DNA of 44,746 nt from Pseudomonas protegens (GTDB lineage Bacteria > Pseudomonadota > Gammaproteobacteria > Pseudomonadales > Pseudomonadaceae), in NCBI RefSeq assembly GCF_003732485.1, contig NZ_MOAK01000066.1, forward strand, positions 53,921 to 98,666, read 5' to 3'. Below the pieces are notes generated by a model. It did not search any database. It was given only the letters and a program-made list of their open reading frames with translations, and was not told the origin of the DNA. Each line of letters opens with the position of its first letter. Positions within the stretch are counted from its first letter, which is position 1. Below are positions 8,903 to 17,073 of this stretch, one piece after another. Made by a program: the position numbers and the translations under genes.

Positions 8903-9520
8903 TCAGGCCAAGGGCCAGGGGTGTGTTTCAGACAGTAGTTCAGGGGTGTTGAAATTGCTCAGTCGCGGGTCGTCCGCGGCGCAGGGCAGGGCGCTCAGTC
9001 CATGGGGCGCCAGGGCCCGCAGCAGGCTGCGTTCACCCAGGTTCCAGGCTTGGCGCAAGCTCGCTGCCAGCGCCGTGGGAATCAGGCTGAACATGGGTTG
9101 CCAGTACCCGGCCTGCTGCACCATCAGCGGATGAGGGGCGTCCTCTGCGCGGGCATCCAGCAGCGCCTGGATCAGCGCGCTATCGATCCGCGGCGCGTCG
9201 CAGGCCAGCACCAGCAGCCAGGGATGCCGGGCCACTGCCAGGCCTGCCAGCACGCCCGCCAGAGGGCCGGGAAAGTCCTCCTGCTCATCCGCCACCAAAC
9301 GATCGGCATAGGGCCGGTACTGCTCGGCGTTGCGGTTGCAGGAAATGATCAGGTCATCGCTGAAGGGCCGCACCACCGCCTGCACATGGGCAATCAGCGG
9401 CCGGCCGTGCCAGGTCACCAGGCCCTTGTCCTGGCCGCCCATGCGCGAGCCGCGGCCACCGGCCAGCAGCAGGATCGAGCAGGGCAGGGAACAGGCGGGT
9501 GCAGGCTGGATCGGGGTCAT
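8903..9520 (-). CDS. mobA: Molybdenum cofactor guanylyltransferase MobA
   Basis: This 205-residue enzyme attaches GMP to Mo-molybdopterin to form the guanine dinucleotide cofactor used by DMSO-reductase-family enzymes such as the FdhF-like protein here. The nucleotide-binding loop is SILLLAGGRGSRMGGQDKG. Further motifs are DEQEDFPGPLAGVLAGL and LLVLACDAPRID. The start is uncertain: ATG at 9520 (MTPIQPAP) is used, and ATG at 9532 is equally possible because neither has a strong ribosome-binding site. The long open frame that continues upstream overlaps moaB and is not coding. It is divergent from moaB. Confidence 0.94.
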   Translation of the reverse strand: MTPIQPAPACSLPCSILLLAGGRGSRMGGQDKGLVTWHGRPLIAHVQAVVRPFSDDLIISCNRNAEQYRPYADRLVADEQEDFPGPLAGVLAGLAVARHPWLLVLACDAPRIDSALIQALLDARAEDAPHPLMVQQAGYWQPMFSLIPTALAASLRQAWNLGERSLLRALAPHGLSALPCAADDPRLSNFNTPELLSETHPWPLA

Positions 9521-9746
9521 GGCGGGACGCATATCAAGTCGGTGGCGCAAACGATGGCATTGTCCTTCGGGCACGTCCAATCGGAAGTGTTGAATGGCCG
9601 ATTGACGGGCTTTATCAACCGCCACGGCAAACCCCGGGTGACGATAGAGCGGGTCGATAATCCGGTCAGCCAGAACGATTAGACAGCCGCGGTTTCGGGC
9701 CTTTAGCCTGCACTCATGGTTTTTATCTTGCCGGTCGGAGAATGAC

Positions 9747-10286
9747 ATGAGCGTGAAGTCGGATGCGTTGTTTGTACCCTTGAACATGGCCGTGCTGACG
9801 GTCAGCGATACCCGGGAATACGCCACGGATACCTCCGGGCAACTGCTGGTCAGTCGCCTGCTGGAAGCCGGCCACACCCTGAGCGAACGCAACCTGCTCA
9901 AGGACGATCTGTACAAGATCCGCGCCCAGGTGGCGGCCTGGATCGCCGACGAGCGCATCCAGGTGGTGTTGATCACCGGCGGCACCGGCTTCACCGGCCG
10001 CGACAGCACCCCCGAAGCCGTGAGTTGCCTGCTGGACAAGCACATCGACGGTTTCGGCGAGCTGTTTCGCGCCATCTCGATCCTCGATATCGGCACCTCC
10101 ACGGTACAGAGCCGGGCCCTGGCCGGACTGGCCAACGGCACCCTGGTGTGCTGCCTGCCGGGCTCCACCGGGGCCTGCCGCACCGCCTGGGAAGGCATCC
10201 TTGCCGAGCAACTGGATGCTCGCCATCGGCCGTGCAATTTCGTGCCGCACCTCAAGCCGGTGCAGGCCTGCGAGTCCCGGGGATGA
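9747..10286 (+). CDS. moaB: Molybdenum cofactor biosynthesis protein MoaB
   Basis: This 179-residue protein belongs to the MoaB/MogA family, which adenylates molybdopterin before molybdate insertion. Signatures include VLTVSDTREYATDTSG, the nucleotide-binding ITGGTGFTGRDSTPEA and CCLPGSTGACRTAW. GGAG lies a few bases before the ATG. The last codons overlap the moeA start (ATGA), so the two are translationally coupled. Confidence 0.95.
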   Translation: MSVKSDALFVPLNMAVLTVSDTREYATDTSGQLLVSRLLEAGHTLSERNLLKDDLYKIRAQVAAWIADERIQVVLITGGTGFTGRDSTPEAVSCLLDKHIDGFGELFRAISILDIGTSTVQSRALAGLANGTLVCCLPGSTGACRTAWEGILAEQLDARHRPCNFVPHLKPVQACESRG

Positions 10287-11488
10287 GCCAGGGCCACTTG
10301 ATGCCGCTGGAAGAAGCACTGGCCAGCCTGCTGGCCATGGCCGATACCCAGCGCCTGCCAGAGAGCGAAACCCTGGCCCTGGACCATGCCCGGCAACGGG
10401 TGCTGGCCAGCGATCTGCTGGCGACCCTGGACCTGCCGCCCTGGGCCAACAGCGCCATGGACGGCTATGCCCTCAACCTGCAGCACTGGGACGGCCAGCC
10501 ACTGGCGGTGTCACAGACGATCTTTGCCGGTCAGCCCGGCGACCCCTTGCAGCCGGGCACCTGTGCGCGGATCTTCACCGGCGCCCCGGTGCCTGCCGGC
10601 GCTGACTGCGTGGAGATGCAGGAGAACGTCGAGTTGCTGGAGGATGGCCGGGCGCGCTTCACCCAGGCGCTGAAACCGGGACAGAACATCCGCCCCCAAG
10701 GCCAGGAGAACCGGGCTGGTGATGTGCTGTTGCAAGCCGGCAAGCGCCTGGGGCCTTTCGAACTGGCGGTGGCCGCCGCTCAGGGCTGCACCGAGCTGCA
10801 AGTGGTGCGCCGTCCGCGAGTGGCGTTGCTGTCCACCGGCGATGAGCTGCTGGAGCCGGGCATGCCCATGCGCCCGGGTTGCATCTACAACAGCAACCGC
10901 ACCTTGCTCCGCCACTGGCTCGACACCCTGGGCTGCGAGGTCATCGACGCCGGGATTCTTCCCGACCAGCCACAGCAGACTCGGCTCAGGCTGGAACAGT
11001 TGCAGCACGGCGCGGACCTGATCCTGACCACCGGCGGCGTCTCGGCGGGGGATGCCGATTGCCTGGGCCAGGTGCTGAGGAACAACGGCCGACCGCTGTT
11101 CTGGAAGCTCGCCATCAAACCCGGAAAACCGTTGACGGTGGGCCACTTCGGCCAGGTGCCGGTGATCGGCCTGCCGGGCAATCCGGCCTCGGCCCTGGTG
11201 ACCTTCGGCCTGCTGGCCCGGGCCTACCTGTTGCGGATTCAGGGAGTGGAACAGGTTGCGCCCTTGAGCGTGCCGGTCAGCGTGGCCTTCAACTGGCCCA
11301 AGGCCGGCAGCCGTCGGGAATACCTGCGGGCACGCCTGGAAAACGGCCGCGCCGTGCTCTATCCGAACCAGAGCTCGGGGGTGCTGCTGGGGGCTAGCTG
11401 GGCCGATGGCCTGGTGGAGATCCTTGAAGGCCACACCCTGCAGGTGGGCGACTCGGCGCGTTTCATTCCCTTTCGCGAGCTGTTTTAA
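10283..11488 (+). CDS. moeA: Molybdopterin molybdenumtransferase MoeA
   Basis: This 401-residue protein inserts molybdate into adenylated molybdopterin. Visible MoeA features are LDLPPWANSAMDGYAL near residue 50, ARIFTGAPVPAGADCVEMQE, NIRPQGQENRAGD, VALLSTGDELLEPG, YNSNRTLL, ILTTGGVSAGDAD, and KLAIKPGKPLTVG with VIGLPGNPASAL. The start overlaps moaB by four bases. Its stop codon overlaps the stop codon of the convergent FUSC-type gene by two bases, so no space remains for a separate terminator between them. Confidence 0.96.
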   Translation: MSQGHLMPLEEALASLLAMADTQRLPESETLALDHARQRVLASDLLATLDLPPWANSAMDGYALNLQHWDGQPLAVSQTIFAGQPGDPLQPGTCARIFTGAPVPAGADCVEMQENVELLEDGRARFTQALKPGQNIRPQGQENRAGDVLLQAGKRLGPFELAVAAAQGCTELQVVRRPRVALLSTGDELLEPGMPMRPGCIYNSNRTLLRHWLDTLGCEVIDAGILPDQPQQTRLRLEQLQHGADLILTTGGVSAGDADCLGQVLRNNGRPLFWKLAIKPGKPLTVGHFGQVPVIGLPGNPASALVTFGLLARAYLLRIQGVEQVAPLSVPVSVAFNWPKAGSRREYLRARLENGRAVLYPNQSSGVLLGASWADGLVEILEGHTLQVGDSARFIPFRELF

Positions 11489-12528
11489 ATCTTCCAGTGC
11501 CGGGCGCTCTTGGCCAATCGCTGGCGCATCTCGCCAAGGGTCGCGGCCAACTGCCGGGTGAGCAGCCGATAACCGTCCAGGGCGCTGTACAGCGGCGCCT
11601 CCAGGGCGTTATCGACATGGCCGTCCAGGGGTTTCTCCAGGCGCTGGGTGACTCCCGTTTGCAGGGCCCGGGCCATGCCGATCAGTTGCACGCGGATTTG
11701 CCGGTGCTCGGCCTTGAGCGCCAGTTGCATCTGCGCCATGGCGTGCGGGTCGCTGGCGTCGGGGCGGGTGTTGCCGAGGATCTCCAGGGTGCTGATGCAC
11801 ATCCGCAGGTGGCGCTGGATGGCGTCCAGTTCAGTCATGGAAATCCGCACTTCCTTGGACACCGAAGGCATCAGCGAACGCAGTTGCAGCATGGCGCTGT
11901 TGACCCGGCCCAGGAGCTTGAGGTGCTCGTCGTCGGTCACCGACTGGCCCTGGATGATCCGCCCGTACAACTGCGCGCAGTCGCGCAGGGCGCTGGCCAG
12001 GTTGTAGCGCCAGGAGTACACCGCGTACAGCGGGATGGCGAAGGAAAACGCCAGGGCCAGGGCAATGCCGATGAGGATGTCCACCGCCCGCCACAGGCCG
12101 TCGCTGATCTGGTTATCGCCATGGCCGGCGACGATGAACACGGTGATCGCCGCCAGCAGCGCGGTGTAGCCGCCCTTGCCGATGGCGTGGTAGGAAAAGT
12201 AGCCGCAGACCGCTGACATGCCCAGGTAGGTCAGCCAGGGAAGACCGAAGTACGCCTGCTGCACCACCAGCACCAGCCCGACCCCGGCGCCCACCAGGGT
12301 GCCGATGGCCCGTTCCGCGGCCTTCTTGCCGATGTTGCCGTGGTGCTGCAGGCCGCCGATCACCACCAGCATGGTCACCGAGGCCCACTCGCCGTGGGGC
12401 AGGTTGAGGCCGGTGGTCAGGAGGATGGTGGCGATCAGGCCGAGGGCGACCCGCACCGCGTGGATCAGCCGGGCGTGACGGTAGCGCCGGTACGGGTCGA
12501 GCACGGGACGCAGCAGGCGGCGCAGCAA
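11485..12528 (-). CDS. FUSC-family inner-membrane protein (aromatic acid exporter-like)
   Basis: This protein of about 347 residues has paired hydrophobic helices in its first half (VALGLIATILLTTGL, GTLVGAGVGLVLVV, ALLAAITVFIVAGHG, IGIALALAFSFAIPLYAV) and a helical cytoplasmic second half. That layout fits FUSC/YccS-type transporters related to aromatic acid efflux proteins. There is no ATG near the 5' end. The conventional start would be TTG at 12528 (MLRRLLRPV), but GGAGGT at 12577-12582 is perfectly spaced (six bases) before an in-frame CTG at 12570 that adds 14 residues. The real start may therefore be CTG. The substrate is unknown. Confidence 0.82.
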   Translation of the reverse strand: MLRRLLRPVLDPYRRYRHARLIHAVRVALGLIATILLTTGLNLPHGEWASVTMLVVIGGLQHHGNIGKKAAERAIGTLVGAGVGLVLVVQQAYFGLPWLTYLGMSAVCGYFSYHAIGKGGYTALLAAITVFIVAGHGDNQISDGLWRAVDILIGIALALAFSFAIPLYAVYSWRYNLASALRDCAQLYGRIIQGQSVTDDEHLKLLGRVNSAMLQLRSLMPSVSKEVRISMTELDAIQRHLRMCISTLEILGNTRPDASDPHAMAQMQLALKAEHRQIRVQLIGMARALQTGVTQRLEKPLDGHVDNALEAPLYSALDGYRLLTRQLAATLGEMRQRLAKSARHWKI

Positions 12529-12634
12529 AGGTGGCAGGGTGATGCCCCGCAGGTGTTTGAACGGGCCCAGATCGGTACCTCCGGTTGGCGGCAGGGGCCG
12601 GGCGTTCGCGCCAGGGCGAACGCTCGGGGCTCCC

Positions 12635-14260
12635 TCAGAAAATGTAGTCGGTGGTCAGGAAGCTCGACTCGCGATTACGGATGATGTCGCTGATCAGTTG
12701 CTTGTTGCGCTCCTGGAACTTGGTCGCCACCAGGGTGCGGATCGAGAAGGTGCGCAACGCATCATGCACCGACAGCGTGCCCTCGGCGGAGTTCTTGCGG
12801 CCGTTGAAGGGGAAGGTGTCCGGGCCGCGCTGGCACTGGGCGTTGATGTTGATCCGCCCGACCTGGTTGGCGAAGGTGTCCACCAACCGGCCGATCACTG
12901 CCGGGTCGCTGCCGAACAGGCTCAGTTGCTGGCCGAAGTCCGATTCCAGGACGTAGTCGATCACCGTGTCCAGGTCGCGGTAGGGCACGATGGGCACCAC
13001 CGGGCCGAACTGCTCCTCGTGGTAGACACGCATCTGCGGGTTCACCGGGTACAGCACCGCCGGGTAGAAGAACGAAGCCCGGGAAGCGCCGCCGTGGGCG
13101 TTCACCACCTTGGCGCCGTGGACCTGGGCGTCGGCCACCAGGGCGTGCAGGTAGTCGACCTTGGTGTTTTCCGGCAGCGGCGTCAGGGCCACCCCCGGTT
13201 CCCAGGGCATGCCCGGCTTGAGGGCTTGCAGCTTGGCGTTGAACTGCTCGATGAAGCGTTCCACCACGGCTTCGTGGACGAACAGGATCTTCAGCGCGGT
13301 GCAGCGCTGACCGTTGAACGACAGCGAGCCGGTGAGGGCTTCGCTGACCGCGTTGTCCAGGTCGGCATCGGGCAGCACGATCCCCGGGTTCTTCGCGTCC
13401 AGGCCCAGGGCCGCGCGCAGGCGGTGGGGCTTGGGGTGGAGTTTCTTCAGGTCGCTGGCGGCCTTGTTGGTGCCGATGAAGGCAAAGATGTCGATCTTGC
13501 CGCTGGCCATCAGCGCGCTGACGGTCTCGCGGCCGCTGCCGTAGATGACGTTGATCACCCCGGCCGGGAAGCTGTCGCGGAAGGCTTCGAGCAGCGGGCG
13601 GATCAGCAGCACGCCGAGCTTGGCCGGCTTGAACACTACGGTGTTGCCCATGATCAGCGCCGGGATCAGGGTGGTAAAGGTCTCGTTCAGCGGGTAGTTG
13701 TAGGGGCCCATGCACAGGGCCACGCCCAGGGGCACGCGGCGGATCTGGCCGAGGGTGTCCTGTTCCAGTTCGAAGCGGCTGGAGCGCCGGTCCAGTTCCT
13801 TCAGCGCGCCGATGGTGTCGACGATGTAGTCGCAGGTGCGGTCGAACTCTTTCTCCGAGTCCTTGAGGTTCTTGCCGATTTCCCACATCAGCAGCTTGAC
13901 CACCGCCGTGCGCTGTTCGCGCATGCGCGCCAGGAAGGCTTCCACGTGCTGGATGCGTTCGGCCACGCGCATCGTTGGCCAGGCGCCCTGGCCGCGATCG
14001 TAGGCGCGCACCGCGGCGTCCAGGGCGGTGAGGGCGGTGTCGGCGTCCAGCAGCGGGGTGCTGCCGAGAATCACCTGGGTATCGCCGTCGGCGCCGCTCA
14101 GGTAGATCGGGCTGCGGACCTGGGCCAGGGGGCCGTTCCAGGTGCGCAGTTCACCGTCCACCAGGTAGTCGCGCTGCTCCACCGGGTCGGGCAGGCGAAA
14201 GGCTTCGGGGATGTCGGCAGCGGCAGGAAACAGGTGGCTCAATAGATTGGCTGTGGTCAT
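12635..14260 (-). CDS. gapN: NADP-dependent glyceraldehyde-3-phosphate dehydrogenase-like aldehyde dehydrogenase
   Basis: This 541-residue member of the aldehyde dehydrogenase superfamily has the glutamate-containing ALGLDAKNPGIV block, the catalytic Cys in SFNGQRCTALKILFVHE, and GPYNYPLNETFTTLIPALI as the cofactor-side motif. The GQRCTA environment and overall length resemble the non-phosphorylating, NADP-dependent GAPDH group (GapN) rather than generic betaine or succinate-semialdehyde enzymes. The ATG at 14260 (MTTANLLSHLF) is preferred to the 34-residue longer frame, which has low-complexity coding. It is 106 bases upstream of the FUSC-type gene on the same strand. The exact substrate is inferred from the motif environment only. 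Confidence 0.72.
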   Translation of the reverse strand: MTTANLLSHLFPAAADIPEAFRLPDPVEQRDYLVDGELRTWNGPLAQVRSPIYLSGADGDTQVILGSTPLLDADTALTALDAAVRAYDRGQGAWPTMRVAERIQHVEAFLARMREQRTAVVKLLMWEIGKNLKDSEKEFDRTCDYIVDTIGALKELDRRSSRFELEQDTLGQIRRVPLGVALCMGPYNYPLNETFTTLIPALIMGNTVVFKPAKLGVLLIRPLLEAFRDSFPAGVINVIYGSGRETVSALMASGKIDIFAFIGTNKAASDLKKLHPKPHRLRAALGLDAKNPGIVLPDADLDNAVSEALTGSLSFNGQRCTALKILFVHEAVVERFIEQFNAKLQALKPGMPWEPGVALTPLPENTKVDYLHALVADAQVHGAKVVNAHGGASRASFFYPAVLYPVNPQMRVYHEEQFGPVVPIVPYRDLDTVIDYVLESDFGQQLSLFGSDPAVIGRLVDTFANQVGRININAQCQRGPDTFPFNGRKNSAEGTLSVHDALRTFSIRTLVATKFQERNKQLISDIIRNRESSFLTTDYIF

Positions 14261-14443
14261 GACTCTACCCCGTGTTGGAAATGGCTCCGGCGCGGTGACA
14301 GCGACGGCATCGCTCCATGGTTTATACGCCTTAATGGCCCGGCGCTTTAGCGGTTTTTCCACTGGGCGCCCGAGCGCGACGGCCCGCGGCGCCCCTGTGC
14401 GGGCCCGCGGCGCGTCAGCGGTCGTGGTTCTAGATTAAACGTT

Positions 14444-15481
14444 TCAGCCGCTGCCCAGCAACTGCCGGATCAAGCTCGGGGTGCTGCCGGTCCAGCGCTT
14501 GAATGACCGGCGGAAGTTGGCCGGGTCATTGAAGTTCAGGTACTCGGCCACCGCCTCGTTGCTCCAGCCCTTGATCTGGTACAGGTACAGCGCCACGTGC
14601 TTGTGCACCCGGTCCACCTGTTGCTGGTAGCCGCTGTGGTGCTTGCTCAGCTTGCGCTTGAGGGTGGCCGGGCTCATGGCGAAATCCTGGGCCGCCTGCT
14701 CCAGGCTCGGGGTGTGGCGTACCTGGGTTTTCAGGTAGCGGTACAGGGTGTCGAGGAAACTGCTGGCAAACCCCAGTTGGCGCAGGTGCTCGCCGGCCTC
14801 CAGGCGCGCCACCTGGCCGGCGGTGGCCGAGGCCCCGGGCCAGGGCAGGGTCAGGTATTGCCGGGGGATGCGCATCAGGTCCAGGGGCCGCTGGAACTGG
14901 GTCTGTTCCCCCAGGTGCACCCAGTACTGCTCGACGTAGCGCGGCTCGCTGTGGCTGAAGCTGCATTCCCAGGGCAGGCGCTGGCCGGCCAGCCACTGAC
15001 TCATGGCCACCAAGGAGGTCATGCTGGCTTCCAGGAGGAACCGCCAGTGCTCGCCGGCGCCGCAGCTGTCCAGCCAGTAGCAGTAGGCGTGATGCTCGTC
15101 CAGCACCAGGCGCGGGCTGGCCAGGGGGCTGAGCAGCGCCTGCTGCTGCACCAGGGCGTCCAGGGCCTGGTGCAGGTTCTGCGCATGGCGCAGGGCATGG
15201 CTGGCGGCGCCGTAGTGCCCGGGCAGCAGGCGCTGGCCAAACAGGAAACTGCTGTCGTCGGCATCCAGCAGGCGCCGGCCGTTGCCGATCAGCGCCAGGA
15301 ACTGCTGCGGGCTGAGGCGGGTCTGGCCGGCCAGGATGTCCTCGTGGAACAGCCCGGTGCCGCGCAGCAGGCGGTGGCTGTCGATGTCCCGGGACAGCGC
15401 CAGGTCGATCAGCGCCGCCGGTTGATAGTGCCCGGGGATAAACCGCGTATCGGCTTCGTACCAACTGGTCTTCACGGTCAT
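14444..15481 (-). CDS. AraC-family transcriptional regulator (Arabinose_bd-type N-terminal domain)
   Basis: This 345-residue regulator has an N-terminal ligand/dimerisation domain of the type found in OruR- and ArgR-like AraC proteins, and a C-terminal double helix-turn-helix. The latter is visible in SLEQAAQDFAMSPATLKRKL and the terminal AVAEYLNFNDPANFRRSFKRW followed by TGSTP. It starts nine bases after the stop of the upstream GGDEF gene, so the two are probably co-transcribed. The target is unknown; the neighbouring gapN-like gene is a candidate. Confidence 0.9.
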   Translation of the reverse strand: MTVKTSWYEADTRFIPGHYQPAALIDLALSRDIDSHRLLRGTGLFHEDILAGQTRLSPQQFLALIGNGRRLLDADDSSFLFGQRLLPGHYGAASHALRHAQNLHQALDALVQQQALLSPLASPRLVLDEHHAYCYWLDSCGAGEHWRFLLEASMTSLVAMSQWLAGQRLPWECSFSHSEPRYVEQYWVHLGEQTQFQRPLDLMRIPRQYLTLPWPGASATAGQVARLEAGEHLRQLGFASSFLDTLYRYLKTQVRHTPSLEQAAQDFAMSPATLKRKLSKHHSGYQQQVDRVHKHVALYLYQIKGWSNEAVAEYLNFNDPANFRRSFKRWTGSTPSLIRQLLGSG

Positions 15482-15490
15482 GACGGCGCC

Positions 15491-16405
15491 TCAGGCGGTT
15501 TTTGCCAGGGGCTGCTTGGCCCGGGCCAGGGCCAGGTTGAGGCGCTTGAGCAGCCCCTCCGGGGTTTCCTCCAGGGCCATCACCACCGCAGTGCTGGCCG
15601 CCAGGTGCAGGCGCTCGCCGTGTTGCCGGGTCTTGTGCGCCAGGCTCTGCACCGCCTGTTGCAGCTCCAGGGCCAGCAGCCGTGCCTGGCTTTCCCCGGT
15701 GTTGGGCAGCAGCACCACGAAGCGGTCGCCGGCCAGCCGGCACAGCAGGTCCTGGCGCCGCAGGTTGAGCAGCAGCACATGGCTCAGGGCCTGCAGCACC
15801 GCATCGCCTTCGGCATGGCCGTAGTCCTGGTTGATCGCCGCGAAGTGGTCCAGGTCCAGGGCCAGCAGCGACAGCGGCTGCTGCTGGCGGCGGCTGTCTT
15901 GCAGGCTGCTGGCCAGCTCGCGCTTGAGGTAGTCGGCGCCGGCCAGGGGGGTGAGCTTGTCGAACTGGCGATGCTCGCGAAACAGCCGTTCCTTCTTTTC
16001 CATCTGCGCGCTGATGGCCAGCTGTTCGCGGTGCCAGTGGTAGATGCCGATGGTCAGCAGGATCATGCCGATGGGCATCGGCCCGGACTCCAGCCAGTGG
16101 TCCCAGGTGATGCTGTCGGGCAGGCGGATGAACTCGTCGAGGCAGTCGATCCACCAGGAAAAGAAAATGCAGCTCAGGCCCAGGGCCAGGTAGTTGGTGA
16201 CCCGCCCGGCGGGGCGGCTCTTGAGCACCAGCCCGAGCCAGACCAGGGCCAGGAGCGCCGAGCCGCCTTCGCCGATGATGTCCAGCCACTGCCACTCGCT
16301 GACCGATTTCAGGCTGCCGCAGGCCAGGTGCAGCAGCAGCCCGGCATTGGCCGCCAGCAACAGCGCGGCGAGTTTCCAGCGGTGGGGTTTGAGCACGGAG
16401 AACAT
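15491..16405 (-). CDS. Membrane protein with degenerate GGDEF domain
   Basis: This 304-residue protein has four to five predicted membrane helices in its first 140 residues (LAALLLAANAGLLLHL, ALLALVWLGLVL, YLALGLSCIFFSWWI, IGMILLTIGIYHW). A GGDEF-type cyclase fold follows (LLALDLDHFAAINQDYGHAEGDAVLQALS). At the signature position the sequence is RLAGDRFVVLLP, that is AGDRF instead of GGDEF, so the catalytic acidic residue is replaced by Arg. Diguanylate cyclase activity is therefore doubtful, and a c-di-GMP/GTP-sensing or structural role is more likely. The start at 16405 (MFSVLKPHRW) follows CGGAG. It is upstream of the AraC gene in the same unit. Confidence 0.85.
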   Translation of the reverse strand: MFSVLKPHRWKLAALLLAANAGLLLHLACGSLKSVSEWQWLDIIGEGGSALLALVWLGLVLKSRPAGRVTNYLALGLSCIFFSWWIDCLDEFIRLPDSITWDHWLESGPMPIGMILLTIGIYHWHREQLAISAQMEKKERLFREHRQFDKLTPLAGADYLKRELASSLQDSRRQQQPLSLLALDLDHFAAINQDYGHAEGDAVLQALSHVLLLNLRRQDLLCRLAGDRFVVLLPNTGESQARLLALELQQAVQSLAHKTRQHGERLHLAASTAVVMALEETPEGLLKRLNLALARAKQPLAKTA

Positions 16406-16538
16406 GGCCGCGATCCTTTTTGCCAGGAGTGAGAGGGCGCCAGCACAGCAGATGTTTGTGACAGTGGGGTGACGCCGGGGAAACCCGGCGTGAGGTCGAA
16501 TCAGCTCACGGCGAACGCGTTTTTTTTGGCCCGCAGAA

Positions 16539-16908
16539 GCCGGCTTGCCGGCGAAGAGGCCGGCAAGACCTGCGCCCGACGGGGGATGGCTTTCGCGGGC
16601 AAGCCCGCTCCTACGGGGCGGTGGGTGCACCACGGATCTGCAGGAGCCGGCTTGCCGGCGAAGAGGCCCGCAAGACCTGCGCCCGACGGGGGATGGCTTT
16701 CGCGGGCAAGCCCGCTCCTACGGGGCGGCGGACGCACCACGGATCTGTAGGAGCCGGCTTGCCGGCGAAGAGGCCCGCAAGACCTGCGCGTGGCGGGGGA
16801 TGGCTTTCGCGGGCAAGCCCGCTCCTACGAGGCGGCGGGTGCACCACGGATCTGTAGGAGCCGGCTTGCCGGCGAAGGGGCCCGCAAGACCTGCGCCTGG
16901 CGGGGGAT
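16539..16908. repeat. Tandem REP/BIME array, 107-bp period, three full copies plus a partial fourth
   Basis: The core GCCGGCTTGCCGGCGAAG recurs at 16539, 16646, 16753 and 16860, exactly 107 bases apart. Each unit has one REP hairpin with stem GCCGGC/GCCGGC and a second, inverted REP with stem GCGGGC/GCCCGC (ctttcgcgggcaagcccgctcctac region). The two hairpins are separated by unique-looking spacers that are nearly identical from copy to copy. The fourth copy stops after about 49 bases. Such mosaic units are typical of Pseudomonas REP sequences mobilised in pairs and then duplicated in tandem. Confidence 0.93.
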
Positions 16909-16980
16909 AGGGGTCAATTCAGCTCATTTGCCGGGGCGAAAGCCGGGCAATGGGGCGTTTTGGCCCGTTGCCGCCCTGGC

Positions 16981-16998
16981 CTGTCACAGAACCGTCAT
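16981..16998 (+). promoter_or_regulatory. Pho box upstream of the TonB-dependent receptor-phytase unit
   Basis: CTGTCACAGAACCGTCAT consists of two 7-base repeats (CTGTCAC and CCGTCAT) separated by four bases. It matches the PhoB consensus CTGTCAT-N4-CTGTCAT at 12 of 14 positions. The site is 75 bases before the receptor ATG, with TAGCGT about 10 bases downstream in the usual -10 position. PhoB activation under phosphate limitation is inferred from this and from the phytase in the same unit. Confidence 0.75.
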
Positions 16999-17026
16999 TC
17001 GCCGACCCTAGCGTGCCCTCCCAGTT

Positions 17027-17045
17027 GCCGGGCCTCTTGCCCGGC
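17027..17045 (+). promoter_or_regulatory. Leader hairpin before the TonB-dependent receptor gene
   Basis: A perfect 7-bp stem GCCGGGC/GCCCGGC with a 5-base loop (CTCTT) lies in the predicted 5' leader, 15 bases upstream of the GGGGAGGA ribosome-binding site. It could affect mRNA stability or translation; no known riboswitch class is recognised. Confidence 0.4.
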
Positions 17046-17073
17046 GTTAGCGGACTCTTGGGGGAGGACCATC

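Larger units (their letters stand above)
16406..17073. other. Long intergenic region holding a hairpin, a tandem REP array, a Pho box and the receptor leader
   Basis: These 668 bases have no supportable gene. In order they contain an 8-bp stem with a GAAA tetraloop (16472-16491), a run of eight T (16520-16527), the 107-bp-period REP array (16539-16908), a second imperfect hairpin (about 16946-16976), a Pho box (16981-16998) and a leader hairpin just before the receptor ribosome-binding site. Several open frames of 60-120 codons cross the array on both strands but are translations of repeat DNA. Confidence 0.8.

Noticed and set aside
9590..9620. FNR-like sequence TTGAC...ATCAA between mobA and moaB
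   Set aside because: The half-sites are seven bases apart instead of four, so it does not fit an Anr/FNR box.
12539..14245. 568-codon plus-strand frame over the aldehyde dehydrogenase gene
   Set aside because: It is an antisense shadow; the minus strand encodes an intact aldehyde dehydrogenase with all motifs.
16458..16475. Weak Pho-box-like sequence on the minus strand before the GGDEF gene
   Set aside because: Only about 10 of 14 positions match, there is no plausible -10 element, and it partly overlaps a hairpin.
16469..17011. Several 60-120 codon frames with repeated RSRLAGEEARKTCA-type sequence
   Set aside because: They are translations of the 107-bp REP array. The period is not a multiple of three, so different frames show the same motif.
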